From positions 1 to 24,851 of the IMG/VR virus record IMGVR_UViG_3300032086_003184: a DNA stretch of 24,851 nucleotides; one strand, 5' to 3'. The notes beneath the pieces were generated by a model that saw only the letters and a program-made list of their open reading frames with translations, ran no database searches and was not told where the DNA came from. Shown piece after piece: positions 18,968-24,851 of this stretch (position 1 is the first letter of the stretch; every line of letters begins with the position of its first letter). A program made the translations under genes and the position numbers. This DNA comes from a virus.

Positions 18968-19074
18968 CTCGCAGACATCGAATGTAAATGATATAAAGCA
19001 ATCATAATGTCGAAAACAGAAAAGACCAGGAATCCACCAAGAAATAATTTAATCGTTACATCAAATCCTTTCAT
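18964..19074 (-). CDS. Single-pass membrane peptide (36 aa)
   Basis: ATG 19074 overlaps the methyltransferase stop (TGATG) and its TGA overlaps the next start (ATGA). It encodes MKGFDVTIKLFLGGFLVFSV then FDIMIALYHLHSMSAR, one hydrophobic helix with a polar, His-containing tail. Coupling at both ends is strong evidence of expression. Role unknown. Confidence 0.65.
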   Translation of the reverse strand: MKGFDVTIKLFLGGFLVFSVFDIMIALYHLHSMSAR

Positions 19075-19691
19075 CAACCTTCCTGCCAAAGCCAACCAAT
19101 TTGATATAAGTCAAACACTGGCTTCTTGCCAAGTGCTTCCAGCATTTCATAAATTAAACGTCCTTTGCCAAGACGAATTAAATGTCCATCATCAGGATGA
19201 TGAACCATAATATTGTCGTCAACTACTACCAATGTCTCTGGAAGTAAACAATAATGAGCAGCAAATAGTTCTTTTAGGTGATGCCCAGCGGGCTCACCGT
19301 CTAATGCCCAATTACCATTAGGAATATTATATGAATCTAAATACAACAGATCAATTTCTTTGTTAAACGTACCAAGCCAAGCAACTGAATCTGATTGATA
19401 TACTTGAGCATGCTTTGTTGCATTACGAGCTAACTCACAGGCTTTTGGGTCAATGTCAACAGAGTACAGTTCTCCGCCAAAACAATCAACATATGCGTCA
19501 AACAAAAGAGTAGAGCATCCATCACCTTCAAAATTATTTTCTTCTCTGTAAGTACCTGTCTCTACAATGACAGGATTTTTAATCTTTTGAAGATGATCGA
19601 AGATGTAGCGGAATCCTTTAGCCCTTGCTCCCAGGCGTATCTGTAGTTCTGGAGTAAAATATTCGCTCCAAACTTTAGTCATAGCTAACAT
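19074..19691 (-). CDS. SAM-dependent methyltransferase-like protein (205 aa)
   Basis: A Rossmann-type methyltransferase layout: motif I VIVETGTYRE (residues 41-50), where E-T-G-T replaces the usual GxG-rich loop, then acidic motif II ELYSVDIDPKACELA with D79/D81, then DSVAWLG, IDLLYLDSY and LVVVDDN at strands 4 and 5. This resembles Methyltransf_24-type enzymes. The target (glycan, protein or nucleic acid) cannot be told. Met1 and Met4 are both possible starts. It heads a four-gene leftward operon divergent from a virion-type gene. Confidence 0.75.
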   Translation of the reverse strand: MLAMTKVWSEYFTPELQIRLGARAKGFRYIFDHLQKIKNPVIVETGTYREENNFEGDGCSTLLFDAYVDCFGGELYSVDIDPKACELARNATKHAQVYQSDSVAWLGTFNKEIDLLYLDSYNIPNGNWALDGEPAGHHLKELFAAHYCLLPETLVVVDDNIMVHHPDDGHLIRLGKGRLIYEMLEALGKKPVFDLYQIGWLWQEG

Positions 19692-19749
19692 CTAGTCAAT
19701 ATGGGTTAGTTTAACCTTAAAGGATAGGAAGGCGACAATTTTTTACAAA

Positions 19750-20331
19750 ATGGCAACACCAATCCATCCTCCAATACCAATACCAACTTCAATTTCAATT
19801 CCTACGCCAATACTAGAACTCCCTCAGATACCTCAAATTCAATACATCAAAGTTCCAACTAGACCACAAAAGGAACTGCCTACGCCAGAACCTAAAGTTG
19901 AAAAACGTAAGCCACTCGAAGCCGAATCTCTTTTGCCACCAAAAGAAGTTCCAATCAACATACAAGATGTACAAGATTTAATTGAAAAGAATCTTAAAGA
20001 AGTCATACAAGAAAAGCCAGTACTTCCTCCTATTCCTCGCATAGATCCAACCGTTAAGAAAATTACAATCCCAATCCTTGATGCTGAGTTACCTATTCCT
20101 TCAAAAGAAGTCATGACAACAGCTACATTCACAGCGGGTGCTGCCAGTGTCGCTTCTGTAGCTGGAACATTAGCTGCAACCGCAATTTTTAAACGTGTAG
20201 TTCAGATATTAAGGCCAGCTTTTACTTTTGTTTTAAAGAAGACTGCTCACCTTCACGGGAAGAAGCAAGAGACTTACGGTAGGCGTCGATTGAAACAACG
20301 TCTGAACAAATTGAATAAAACGGGGACTTAG
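19750..20331 (+). CDS. Proline-rich membrane protein (193 aa)
   Basis: The N-terminal 110 residues are a low-complexity Pro/Ile repeat (MATPIHPPIPIPTSISIPTP, and later LPPIPRIDPTVKKITIP). A small-residue membrane segment follows (TAGAASVASVAGTLAATAIF), then a basic C-terminus (GRRRLKQRLNKLNK). Proteins of this layout occur near cyanophage tail genes and may be virion-associated or membrane-active during DNA entry (recalled, not tested). Shine-Dalgarno-like AGGAAGG lies upstream. Its last 110 nt overlap a converging gene. Confidence 0.7.
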   Translation: MATPIHPPIPIPTSISIPTPILELPQIPQIQYIKVPTRPQKELPTPEPKVEKRKPLEAESLLPPKEVPINIQDVQDLIEKNLKEVIQEKPVLPPIPRIDPTVKKITIPILDAELPIPSKEVMTTATFTAGAASVASVAGTLAATAIFKRVVQILRPAFTFVLKKTAHLHGKKQETYGRRRLKQRLNKLNKTGT

Positions 20332-20905
20332 GGTGAATCATATATCCTTTTTCATATATAGAAATACATTCTTTAATACGTACTAATTCGTAATCTAATC
20401 GACTCTTTTCTAAACTTTTTCTAGCTAGATCTTTGCATAGTTCAACTGCATCCATATCTAATGGAAATGAAATCGAAACTTGGCCCCCAAAGTTTCGATT
20501 TTTTGTAAATACAGATGTGTCAGTTTCTGTTTGCAAATAATAAGGTGCAATGCTCATAACAGGGCCATTGCAATAATGATTCTTGCCATAGCCCTGAGTA
20601 CTAAGGGAGCCTTGATTGATTTGTACAGCTTGATTAGCTACTGATCCACTAATAGCAGCCTGCGGCTGAGCTGAAATGCTTGTCGTGCCTTCAGCAAATA
20701 CAGGTGTGCCAATTATTGAGAAAAGACAGAGAGCGTATTTGTAGTAGCTGTTGTAGTAATTGTCCTTGTGATATCTTCTGTTTCTACGATGCCAGCGGAA
20801 CGTGTTACTGTTTCTAGCTGCCAGGGGATTGAAGTATCGACAATTGAAAATGTTGTGGAGGGATCTGAGATAGGTCCTGATGCCGACACGTTGTCTCCTT
20901 TCCAT
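20222..20905 (-). CDS. Secreted-type protein with uncertain start
   Basis: From about residue 57 the ORF reads as a signal peptide (YALCLFSIIGTPVFAEG) and then a secreted domain (AISGSVANQAVQINQGSLST, VSISFPLDMDAVELC, IKECISIYEKGYMIHPKSPF). The only ATG/GTG/TTG in frame is ATG 20905, which makes an Arg/Tyr-rich 57-aa extension that merely reads the neighbouring secreted gene in its -1 frame. The true N-terminus is therefore unclear: a -1 frameshift from the upstream gene, a rare start near 20710-20720, or ATG 20905. Envelope or cell-surface function is inferred. Confidence 0.55.
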   Translation of the reverse strand: MERRQRVGIRTYLRSLHNIFNCRYFNPLAARNSNTFRWHRRNRRYHKDNYYNSYYKYALCLFSIIGTPVFAEGTTSISAQPQAAISGSVANQAVQINQGSLSTQGYGKNHYCNGPVMSIAPYYLQTETDTSVFTKNRNFGGQVSISFPLDMDAVELCKDLARKSLEKSRLDYELVRIKECISIYEKGYMIHPKSPFYSICSDVVSIDAYRKSLASSREGEQSSLKQK

Positions 20906-21069
20906 GTCGTAACTGCTCCACCAAAACGCTCAATCGAAATTGTTTCACTAATGGTTTGACTTGAAGTAACAGTTTGAGTCATACTTCCGGTTGTAAAATT
21001 AGGAGTGACTGACTGTGCTCTAACAGAAGGAGCAACAAGTACAAACAGCAAAAATAAAATTGATTTCAT
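20713..21069 (-). CDS. Secreted beta-rich protein (118 aa)
   Basis: Residues 1-18 (MKSILFLLFVLVAPSVRA) are a classic signal peptide with cleavage after VRA. The rest is Thr/Ser-rich and strand-like (NFTTGSMTQTVTSSQTISET, TITTTATTNTLSVFSQ). From memory, similar proteins ending in SLSVFSQ occur in cyanophages and cyanobacteria. It would be exported to the periplasm or membrane. It overlaps the downstream leftward ORF by 193 nt in the -1 frame relation. Confidence 0.75.
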   Translation of the reverse strand: MKSILFLLFVLVAPSVRAQSVTPNFTTGSMTQTVTSSQTISETISIERFGGAVTTWKGDNVSASGPISDPSTTFSIVDTSIPWQLETVTRSAGIVETEDITRTITTTATTNTLSVFSQ

Positions 21070-21112
21070 CTAAACTATAGCTAACTCTAATTTATTCTAA
21101 ATAGAGTAATAT

Positions 21113-21322
21113 ATGCAGGAAAATAAGTCTAAAAGGTTAAAAGATTTTATTTCCTCTGTAGTACCTATGGCCGTACTGGGTTGGGCGCTTGCTATTTTGA
21201 CTGCAAGCTATTTTGGAGTTGCTAAAAATATTGATAGTGCATTTATTAGTAGTCTTGTAACTACAGTTTTAGCTAGTTATGGTGTTTCTAGAAATATTTC
21301 TGACAGATCTAACCGCCGATAA
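21113..21322 (+). CDS. Two-helix membrane protein, holin-sized (69 aa)
   Basis: A basic start (MQENKSKRLKDF) precedes two probable membrane helices (VVPMAVLGWALAILTASYFG and SAFISSLVTTVLASYGV) and a basic tail (RNISDRSNRR). Size and topology fit class II holins, but no lysis enzyme is visible next to it, so this stays a suggestion. It is divergent from the secreted gene at 21069 and upstream of the large structural gene. Confidence 0.65.
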   Translation: MQENKSKRLKDFISSVVPMAVLGWALAILTASYFGVAKNIDSAFISSLVTTVLASYGVSRNISDRSNRR

Positions 21323-21365
21323 AAACTGGGGTGGGATAATAGTTATATAGATTTTAACAAAACAT

Positions 21366-22985
21366 ATGTCCGGTCCTATTTATTTTGACCCGAGCAGCCA
21401 TGCACTGTATGACACCATCAAAGTTCAAACTTGCAGTGGTCAACCACTTGAAGTAAATCCAAATCCAATTAGTAATCCCGGTGCATCTACGGCATTTGGA
21501 GAGTATTCTTTTGAAACTAATACACCTGTTTTTCAATTAGATGGTCTTTATGGAATTAGTGATACTGATGACTTTCAATTAAATAGTGCATTAAGTGGTT
21601 CGCAATCTGTAGATAGTAACGGTTTGATGTCAGTCTCTACTGGCACTACTGCAGGTTCGTTTGCAACCTTGCGTTCAAAACGAAGCATCCGCTATCGACC
21701 AGGGCAAGGTTCAGTGACCCGTTTTACGGCGATGTTCCCGAATGGTCATGTTGCTGGCTACCAGCAAGTGGCTGGTTATTTAAATCAAAGCGATATTATT
21801 GGCGTTGGTTATAACTATCCTTCTGATAAAACTAGCTTTGGCATCTTAAGACGTAGTGGAAGTAAAGGAGAAATCTATAAAGTTTCTATTGGAGCAGGAG
21901 CATCAGGCGCAGAAGTAGTACGAATCACGCTGAATGACGTTGTTTTTGACGTTAATGTCACAAGTGGTACAGCAGCTTTTAATGCTGCGGAATTAGCAAG
22001 TGCTTCTTACACACGATGGATTGTTGATATTGTAGGAACAGATATCTATTTCCTTTATGACGGTGGTCCAGGTGATCTAACTGGTACCTTTGATTGTGAA
22101 AACACAACTGTAGGCGGCACTTTAACTTGTACCGGCACAACTTTAGAAAACGGTGCTGCTGGAAATGATGAGTGGGTTTATCAAACGGATTGGAACGTTG
22201 ATCAATTAGACGGAACCGGCCCGTCTAAAATGACATTAGACCCCACGAAATTAAATGTTTTCCAGATTGATTTCCGTTGGCTTGGAGCAGGCATCATTCG
22301 TTGGAGCATTGAAGACGAAGCTACAGGTAATTTAATTCCTTTTCATATCCTGCATTACGTCAATAAAAACATAAAGCCGCATGTTTCAAATCCTTCCCTG
22401 CGAGTTGGATATGGCGTTATTAATGCAGCGCCCGCTGTTGGCTCTAATACTGACGTTGTTGTTAAAGGTGGTTCCATGATGGGTGCAATCCAAGGAAAGA
22501 TTGCAATTAACCGCACCACTAGAGCTGTTTCAAATACACTGAATAATTTAAGCGCTACGGATGTACACCATGTAATCAGCTTGAAGAATGATCGCATCAA
22601 TGAAGATGGGACCAATGGTAAATTAAATCAACGTGAAGTTATTATTCAGACACTGGCGGTAGGTGCTCTTGCTAATGCTGGCAACCTTGCGACTTTCTAT
22701 ATCTACAAAGGAGCTGCTATTACTGATGGTGCGGGAACACCTGCTGATGTTGACTTCCAGTGGACTGCCAGTACGAGCAATGCTTCTTCTACGATAACAA
22801 CAGGAGAATATAAAGCAGATAGTGGAGAATTGGTGACTTGCGCTATTGTTTCGGCTGATACATCGGCCAATATTGACATGACTCCATATCGAGTGATATT
22901 AGCTCCTCTCGAAACAATGAATGTCTTTGTATCATGTCCTGCACAAGTCTCGCCTATGGTTAGCCTCACCTTCGTTACTGAATAA
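21366..22985 (+). CDS. Virion structural / tail protein (539 aa)
   Basis: A beta-rich 539-aa protein with Ser/Thr/Gly-rich sequence and few Cys. The segment TLRSKRSIRYRPGQGSVTRF, then MFPNGHVAGYQQVAGYLN, and later VFQIDFRWLGAGIIRWSIED are typical of phage tail or fibre-associated virion proteins ('R-S-x-R-x-x-R-Y-x-P-G' type). It is likely part of the tail or adsorption apparatus. There is no transmembrane segment or signal peptide. The upstream leader is AT-rich with a possible -10 at about 21336-21341. Confidence 0.75.
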   Translation: MSGPIYFDPSSHALYDTIKVQTCSGQPLEVNPNPISNPGASTAFGEYSFETNTPVFQLDGLYGISDTDDFQLNSALSGSQSVDSNGLMSVSTGTTAGSFATLRSKRSIRYRPGQGSVTRFTAMFPNGHVAGYQQVAGYLNQSDIIGVGYNYPSDKTSFGILRRSGSKGEIYKVSIGAGASGAEVVRITLNDVVFDVNVTSGTAAFNAAELASASYTRWIVDIVGTDIYFLYDGGPGDLTGTFDCENTTVGGTLTCTGTTLENGAAGNDEWVYQTDWNVDQLDGTGPSKMTLDPTKLNVFQIDFRWLGAGIIRWSIEDEATGNLIPFHILHYVNKNIKPHVSNPSLRVGYGVINAAPAVGSNTDVVVKGGSMMGAIQGKIAINRTTRAVSNTLNNLSATDVHHVISLKNDRINEDGTNGKLNQREVIIQTLAVGALANAGNLATFYIYKGAAITDGAGTPADVDFQWTASTSNASSTITTGEYKADSGELVTCAIVSADTSANIDMTPYRVILAPLETMNVFVSCPAQVSPMVSLTFVTE

Positions 22986-22997
22986 ATATGTTACATT

Positions 22998-23015
22998 GCG
23001 GGTAATATATACCGC
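22998..23015 (+). other. Short hairpin before the exonuclease gene
   Basis: GCGG plus TA (22998-23004, one bulged G) pairs with TACCGC (23010-23015) around an AT loop. There is no T-run. It sits 6 nt before the ATG at 23021, so it may influence initiation of that gene. Confidence 0.4.
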
Positions 23016-23020
23016 ATAAA

Positions 23021-23848
23021 ATGGCTGATAAGCTAGTAAATAAGCCGGAGTTGATGGATGAAATCAACAAAACGGCAGCACGTATAACACTTAATGGCAG
23101 AAGGCATTACACAACCCCGCTCGCAACGGGGCCTGCGCCTTCTGTCACTACAATTATTTCGCAGACAGCATCAGAAGCCAACAAGAAAAAGCTTGAGATG
23201 TGGTCTAAGGCAAACCCAGGTGTTAAAGAAAAGGCGGCAGAGCGTGGCACGGCAATCCACTACGGCATGGAGTGCTATCTCAAAGGAGATAAAAATCCTG
23301 AAATCCCTAGTGAATACGCAGACTTTTGGGAGGGGATGCCGAAAGTTCTCGACCAATTTCAAGAAGTACTATGGGCGGAATCCCCTGTTCTGGATAAATT
23401 TAAGTTCACTCTTGGTAGTGATGACGTGGCCAGAGTTTGGGGATGTGATGACCAGGGTCGTGCTTGGGCTGGCGCACCTGACATCATTGGTGTTGCTAAT
23501 AACAAGCTTACCCTGGCTGACCTCAAAACCTCCGTTAAACCGTATGCCAGACGTTGGCCATCGCACCTTGAAAAGGGGTCGCAAGAATGGCGCGATCTAT
23601 TAGGTGGCCATTTAAAATTTAAAAAAACATGCAAGCAACTTGCTGCATATGACTTAGGTATTCAACAAACGTTGAATATGAAAGTACAGCAAGCAGCAAT
23701 CCTTGTTTCAACACCAAATGGTACACAGATCTTTAAGATCAGTCGCAGATTCCTCGACATGCTTCACGAGGATTGGCTCAAGATTGTTGCTGAGTATTAC
23801 AAACAAGTAGAAGAACTTGGAGAGTATGACCCAGATCTTATCCCCTGA
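23021..23848 (+). CDS. PD-(D/E)XK exonuclease, RecB/Cas4-like (275 aa)
   Basis: Motifs of the RecB-type nuclease fold occur in order: RGTAIH with H80, an acidic E120 after a hydrophobic strand, GAPD154IIG, LADLKTS with D167-x-K169, and motif Q206-x3-Y210 (QLAAYDLGIQ). The family digests DNA ends, and phage members process or degrade DNA for recombination or recycle host DNA. Family members with the same layout occur in T7-like cyanophages. The C-terminal helix ends acidic (EELGEYDPDLIP). It overlaps the next gene by 23 nt. Confidence 0.9.
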   Translation: MADKLVNKPELMDEINKTAARITLNGRRHYTTPLATGPAPSVTTIISQTASEANKKKLEMWSKANPGVKEKAAERGTAIHYGMECYLKGDKNPEIPSEYADFWEGMPKVLDQFQEVLWAESPVLDKFKFTLGSDDVARVWGCDDQGRAWAGAPDIIGVANNKLTLADLKTSVKPYARRWPSHLEKGSQEWRDLLGGHLKFKKTCKQLAAYDLGIQQTLNMKVQQAAILVSTPNGTQIFKISRRFLDMLHEDWLKIVAEYYKQVEELGEYDPDLIP

Positions 23849-24347
23849 ACCCGAAAATCCTTGCTTTTGTCCTTTAAAAACAAAGGCAAAAAGTATTGTG
23901 GATTGTGCTTTAACCATTGTCCAAGATAACTTGGAATGGGAAGAGCACTTTGGCTTCGACGCATTTGAGCTTTCGCTTGATCCTGTTCTTCAGTTGGAAC
24001 CAGCTCTGAAGGCTGTTGATGACAAGCACAAAATACAACGTATCGGCATCTTGCGTACAAATGCAAACAGCATGTATGACTGGCATGTTGATGAATTTAG
24101 ATTGTCTTGCATCAATCTATTGATCAGCCAAAAACATCACAGCCATACATTATTTGGCATGCAAAGGAACTACGCCAACAAGGTAGTTACTGAATTGAAG
24201 TATGAGCCAAATACTTTTTATTTATTTAATAACCAAATTCAACATTGTGTAATCAATTTAGACGGGCCTAGGTATTTACTTTCTTTATACTTTGAAGAAG
24301 AAATACCTTTTATTAAGTTAAAAGAAAAACTCGCTGATTTGATTTGA
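23826..24347 (+). CDS. 2OG-Fe(II) oxygenase-like protein (173 aa)
   Basis: The frame is open from a TTG at 23817, but ATG 23826 with GGAG upstream is preferred. The double-stranded beta-helix signature is visible: H87-V-D89 (YDWHVDEFR), then a distal H140 and R149 in QHCVINLDGPRYLLSLYF, which would bind iron and 2-oxoglutarate. Cyanophages commonly carry such oxygenases, and substrates are mostly unknown. It is translationally linked to the exonuclease gene. The spacing between the two metal motifs (51 residues) is normal for short members. Confidence 0.75.
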   Translation: MTQILSPEPENPCFCPLKTKAKSIVDCALTIVQDNLEWEEHFGFDAFELSLDPVLQLEPALKAVDDKHKIQRIGILRTNANSMYDWHVDEFRLSCINLLISQKHHSHTLFGMQRNYANKVVTELKYEPNTFYLFNNQIQHCVINLDGPRYLLSLYFEEEIPFIKLKEKLADLI

Positions 24348-24348
24348 T

Positions 24349-24657
24349 ATGGGTTTCACTGCTATTGCAGGTCCTCTCCTAAAGGACATAATTAAAGCTA
24401 TCAAGAAATGGCTTAAAAAACTTTGGTTCGAATCCAAAATGAAAGCTCGTCTCAAACGTATTGAATGGGACAATACGCGAGAGTATTACTACGAACTTAA
24501 TGAAGACTTCGAACCTGTCTACAGAGAATACAAGCCCAAAGATCCCGGATCGGAAGCAGCGAAGCTAGGTGGCGCAATGCGTCTCACTGCGAAACATCAT
24601 AAGTCTTATGAGTCTGAAGAAGACTTAATGGATGCTTATAGCCAAACGGATTTGTAA
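24349..24657 (+). CDS. Basic hypothetical protein (102 aa)
   Basis: Starts one nt after the oxygenase stop. The N-terminal amphipathic helix (GPLLKDIIKAIKKWLKKLWF) is very basic and could bind membrane or nucleic acid. The remainder is charged and Tyr-rich (EWDNTREYYYELNEDFEPVY), with a helical acidic C-terminus. No family recognised. Confidence 0.65.
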   Translation: MGFTAIAGPLLKDIIKAIKKWLKKLWFESKMKARLKRIEWDNTREYYYELNEDFEPVYREYKPKDPGSEAAKLGGAMRLTAKHHKSYESEEDLMDAYSQTDL

Positions 24658-24689
24658 CCCTAGACTGAAGAGAGTTCAACTCAACCGCC

Positions 24690-24851
24690 ATGGCTGACAT
24701 CTACGTAGGTGTTGGCGAATGGATGGTGTCTCTCAAGCAGCACATGCACAATGTGTCAGCGAACGATACTATTCATTTGCCAACTCAAATGCATCTTCAT
24801 GCATTTAATTTATTACAAGAGTCAGATTTCATCGGTAAAGAGTTTAAAGTA
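24690..24851 (+). CDS. Hypothetical protein, cut by window end
   Basis: ATG 24690, preceded by GTTCAACTCAACCGCC (the recurring leader), opens a frame with no stop to the window edge: MADIYVGVGEWMVSLKQHMH, then a His/Leu-rich segment. Only 54 residues are visible. Family cannot be told. Confidence 0.6.
   Translation, partial: MADIYVGVGEWMVSLKQHMHNVSANDTIHLPTQMHLHAFNLLQESDFIGKEFKV

Noticed and set aside
16266-21084. TAGCTAAC at 16266, 19683 and 21077 as a possible operator
   Set aside because: Only an 8-mer at three sites in 25 kb with no shared spacing to start codons; chance is sufficient.
23094-23603. Rightward 169-aa ORF inside the exonuclease gene
   Set aside because: Arg/Ser/Leu-rich shadow frame of the nuclease, whose catalytic motifs are intact.
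1-24851. CRISPR arrays, insertion sequences or integrase genes
   Set aside because: No regularly spaced repeats, no transposase or integrase motifs and no terminal inverted repeats were seen; the tRNA is not followed by a duplicated tRNA end suggesting an attachment site.

Overview
The window looks like part of a tailed cyanobacterial virus (cyanophage) genome, probably 40-odd percent G+C. It has tightly packed small genes, 1-8 nt stop/start overlaps (TAATG, TGATG, ATGA) and many proteins under 100 aa. Phage replication genes are present: family A DNA polymerase with a proofreading domain, SSB, ThyX, Gp157-like protein, RecB/Cas4-like exonuclease and endonuclease VII. A phage tRNA and a large virion-type protein complete the phage signature. 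Cyanobacterial hints are a DUF4278-like peptide (motif TYRGVSYE), a HIP1 octamer at 6645-6652 and non-Shine-Dalgarno leaders. I cannot name the phage; a sipho- or podovirus of Synechococcus/Cyanobium-like hosts is an inference.

Layout. 1-3594: rightward small hypothetical genes, several too short for routine ORF calling, with three copies of a bulged RNA hairpin in the gaps. 3634-5973: a 596-aa PcfJ-like protein, an acidic protein whose start codon lies in a 12-bp hairpin, and a 56-aa zinc-finger peptide that runs into the tRNA. 5964-6174: tRNA with a UAA anticodon, then about 110 nt of strongly structured RNA (three hairpins, two joined by a possible 6-bp loop-loop kiss). 6175-8071: hypothetical proteins, ThyX and an NrdR-type zinc-ribbon protein. 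8072-8538: structured RNA, a leftward DUF4278-like gene with its terminator, and hairpin copy 4. 8539-16269: replication core (GP88-like, PolA, SSB-like, a 333-aa protein under hairpin copy 5, a SWIM zinc-finger protein, Gp157-like), with one leftward gene at 13440-13727. 16270-17222: three small genes with terminators. 17307-19691: leftward island with a Dps-like ferritin on the + strand, an endonuclease VII and a compact four-gene leftward operon (methyltransferase, 36-aa membrane peptide, 54-aa and 66-aa proteins). 19750-22985: virion/envelope-type genes, including a proline-rich membrane protein, two leftward secreted proteins, a holin-sized membrane protein and a 539-aa structural protein. 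23021-24851: RecB/Cas4-like exonuclease, 2OG-Fe(II) oxygenase-like protein, a basic hypothetical protein and a gene cut by the window end.

Working picture (inference): the phage makes and processes DNA with its own PolA, exonuclease, SSB and Gp157-like protein, supplies dTMP through ThyX, and resolves branched DNA with endonuclease VII. A Dps-like protein may bind DNA or iron during infection. The most interesting unexplained signal is a family of five 5'-leader hairpins: a covarying P1 stem, a short CA.../...TG upper stem and an invariant 3' bulge TAAGT, each 20-33 nt before a start codon. A second candidate is the structured RNA just downstream of the tRNA.
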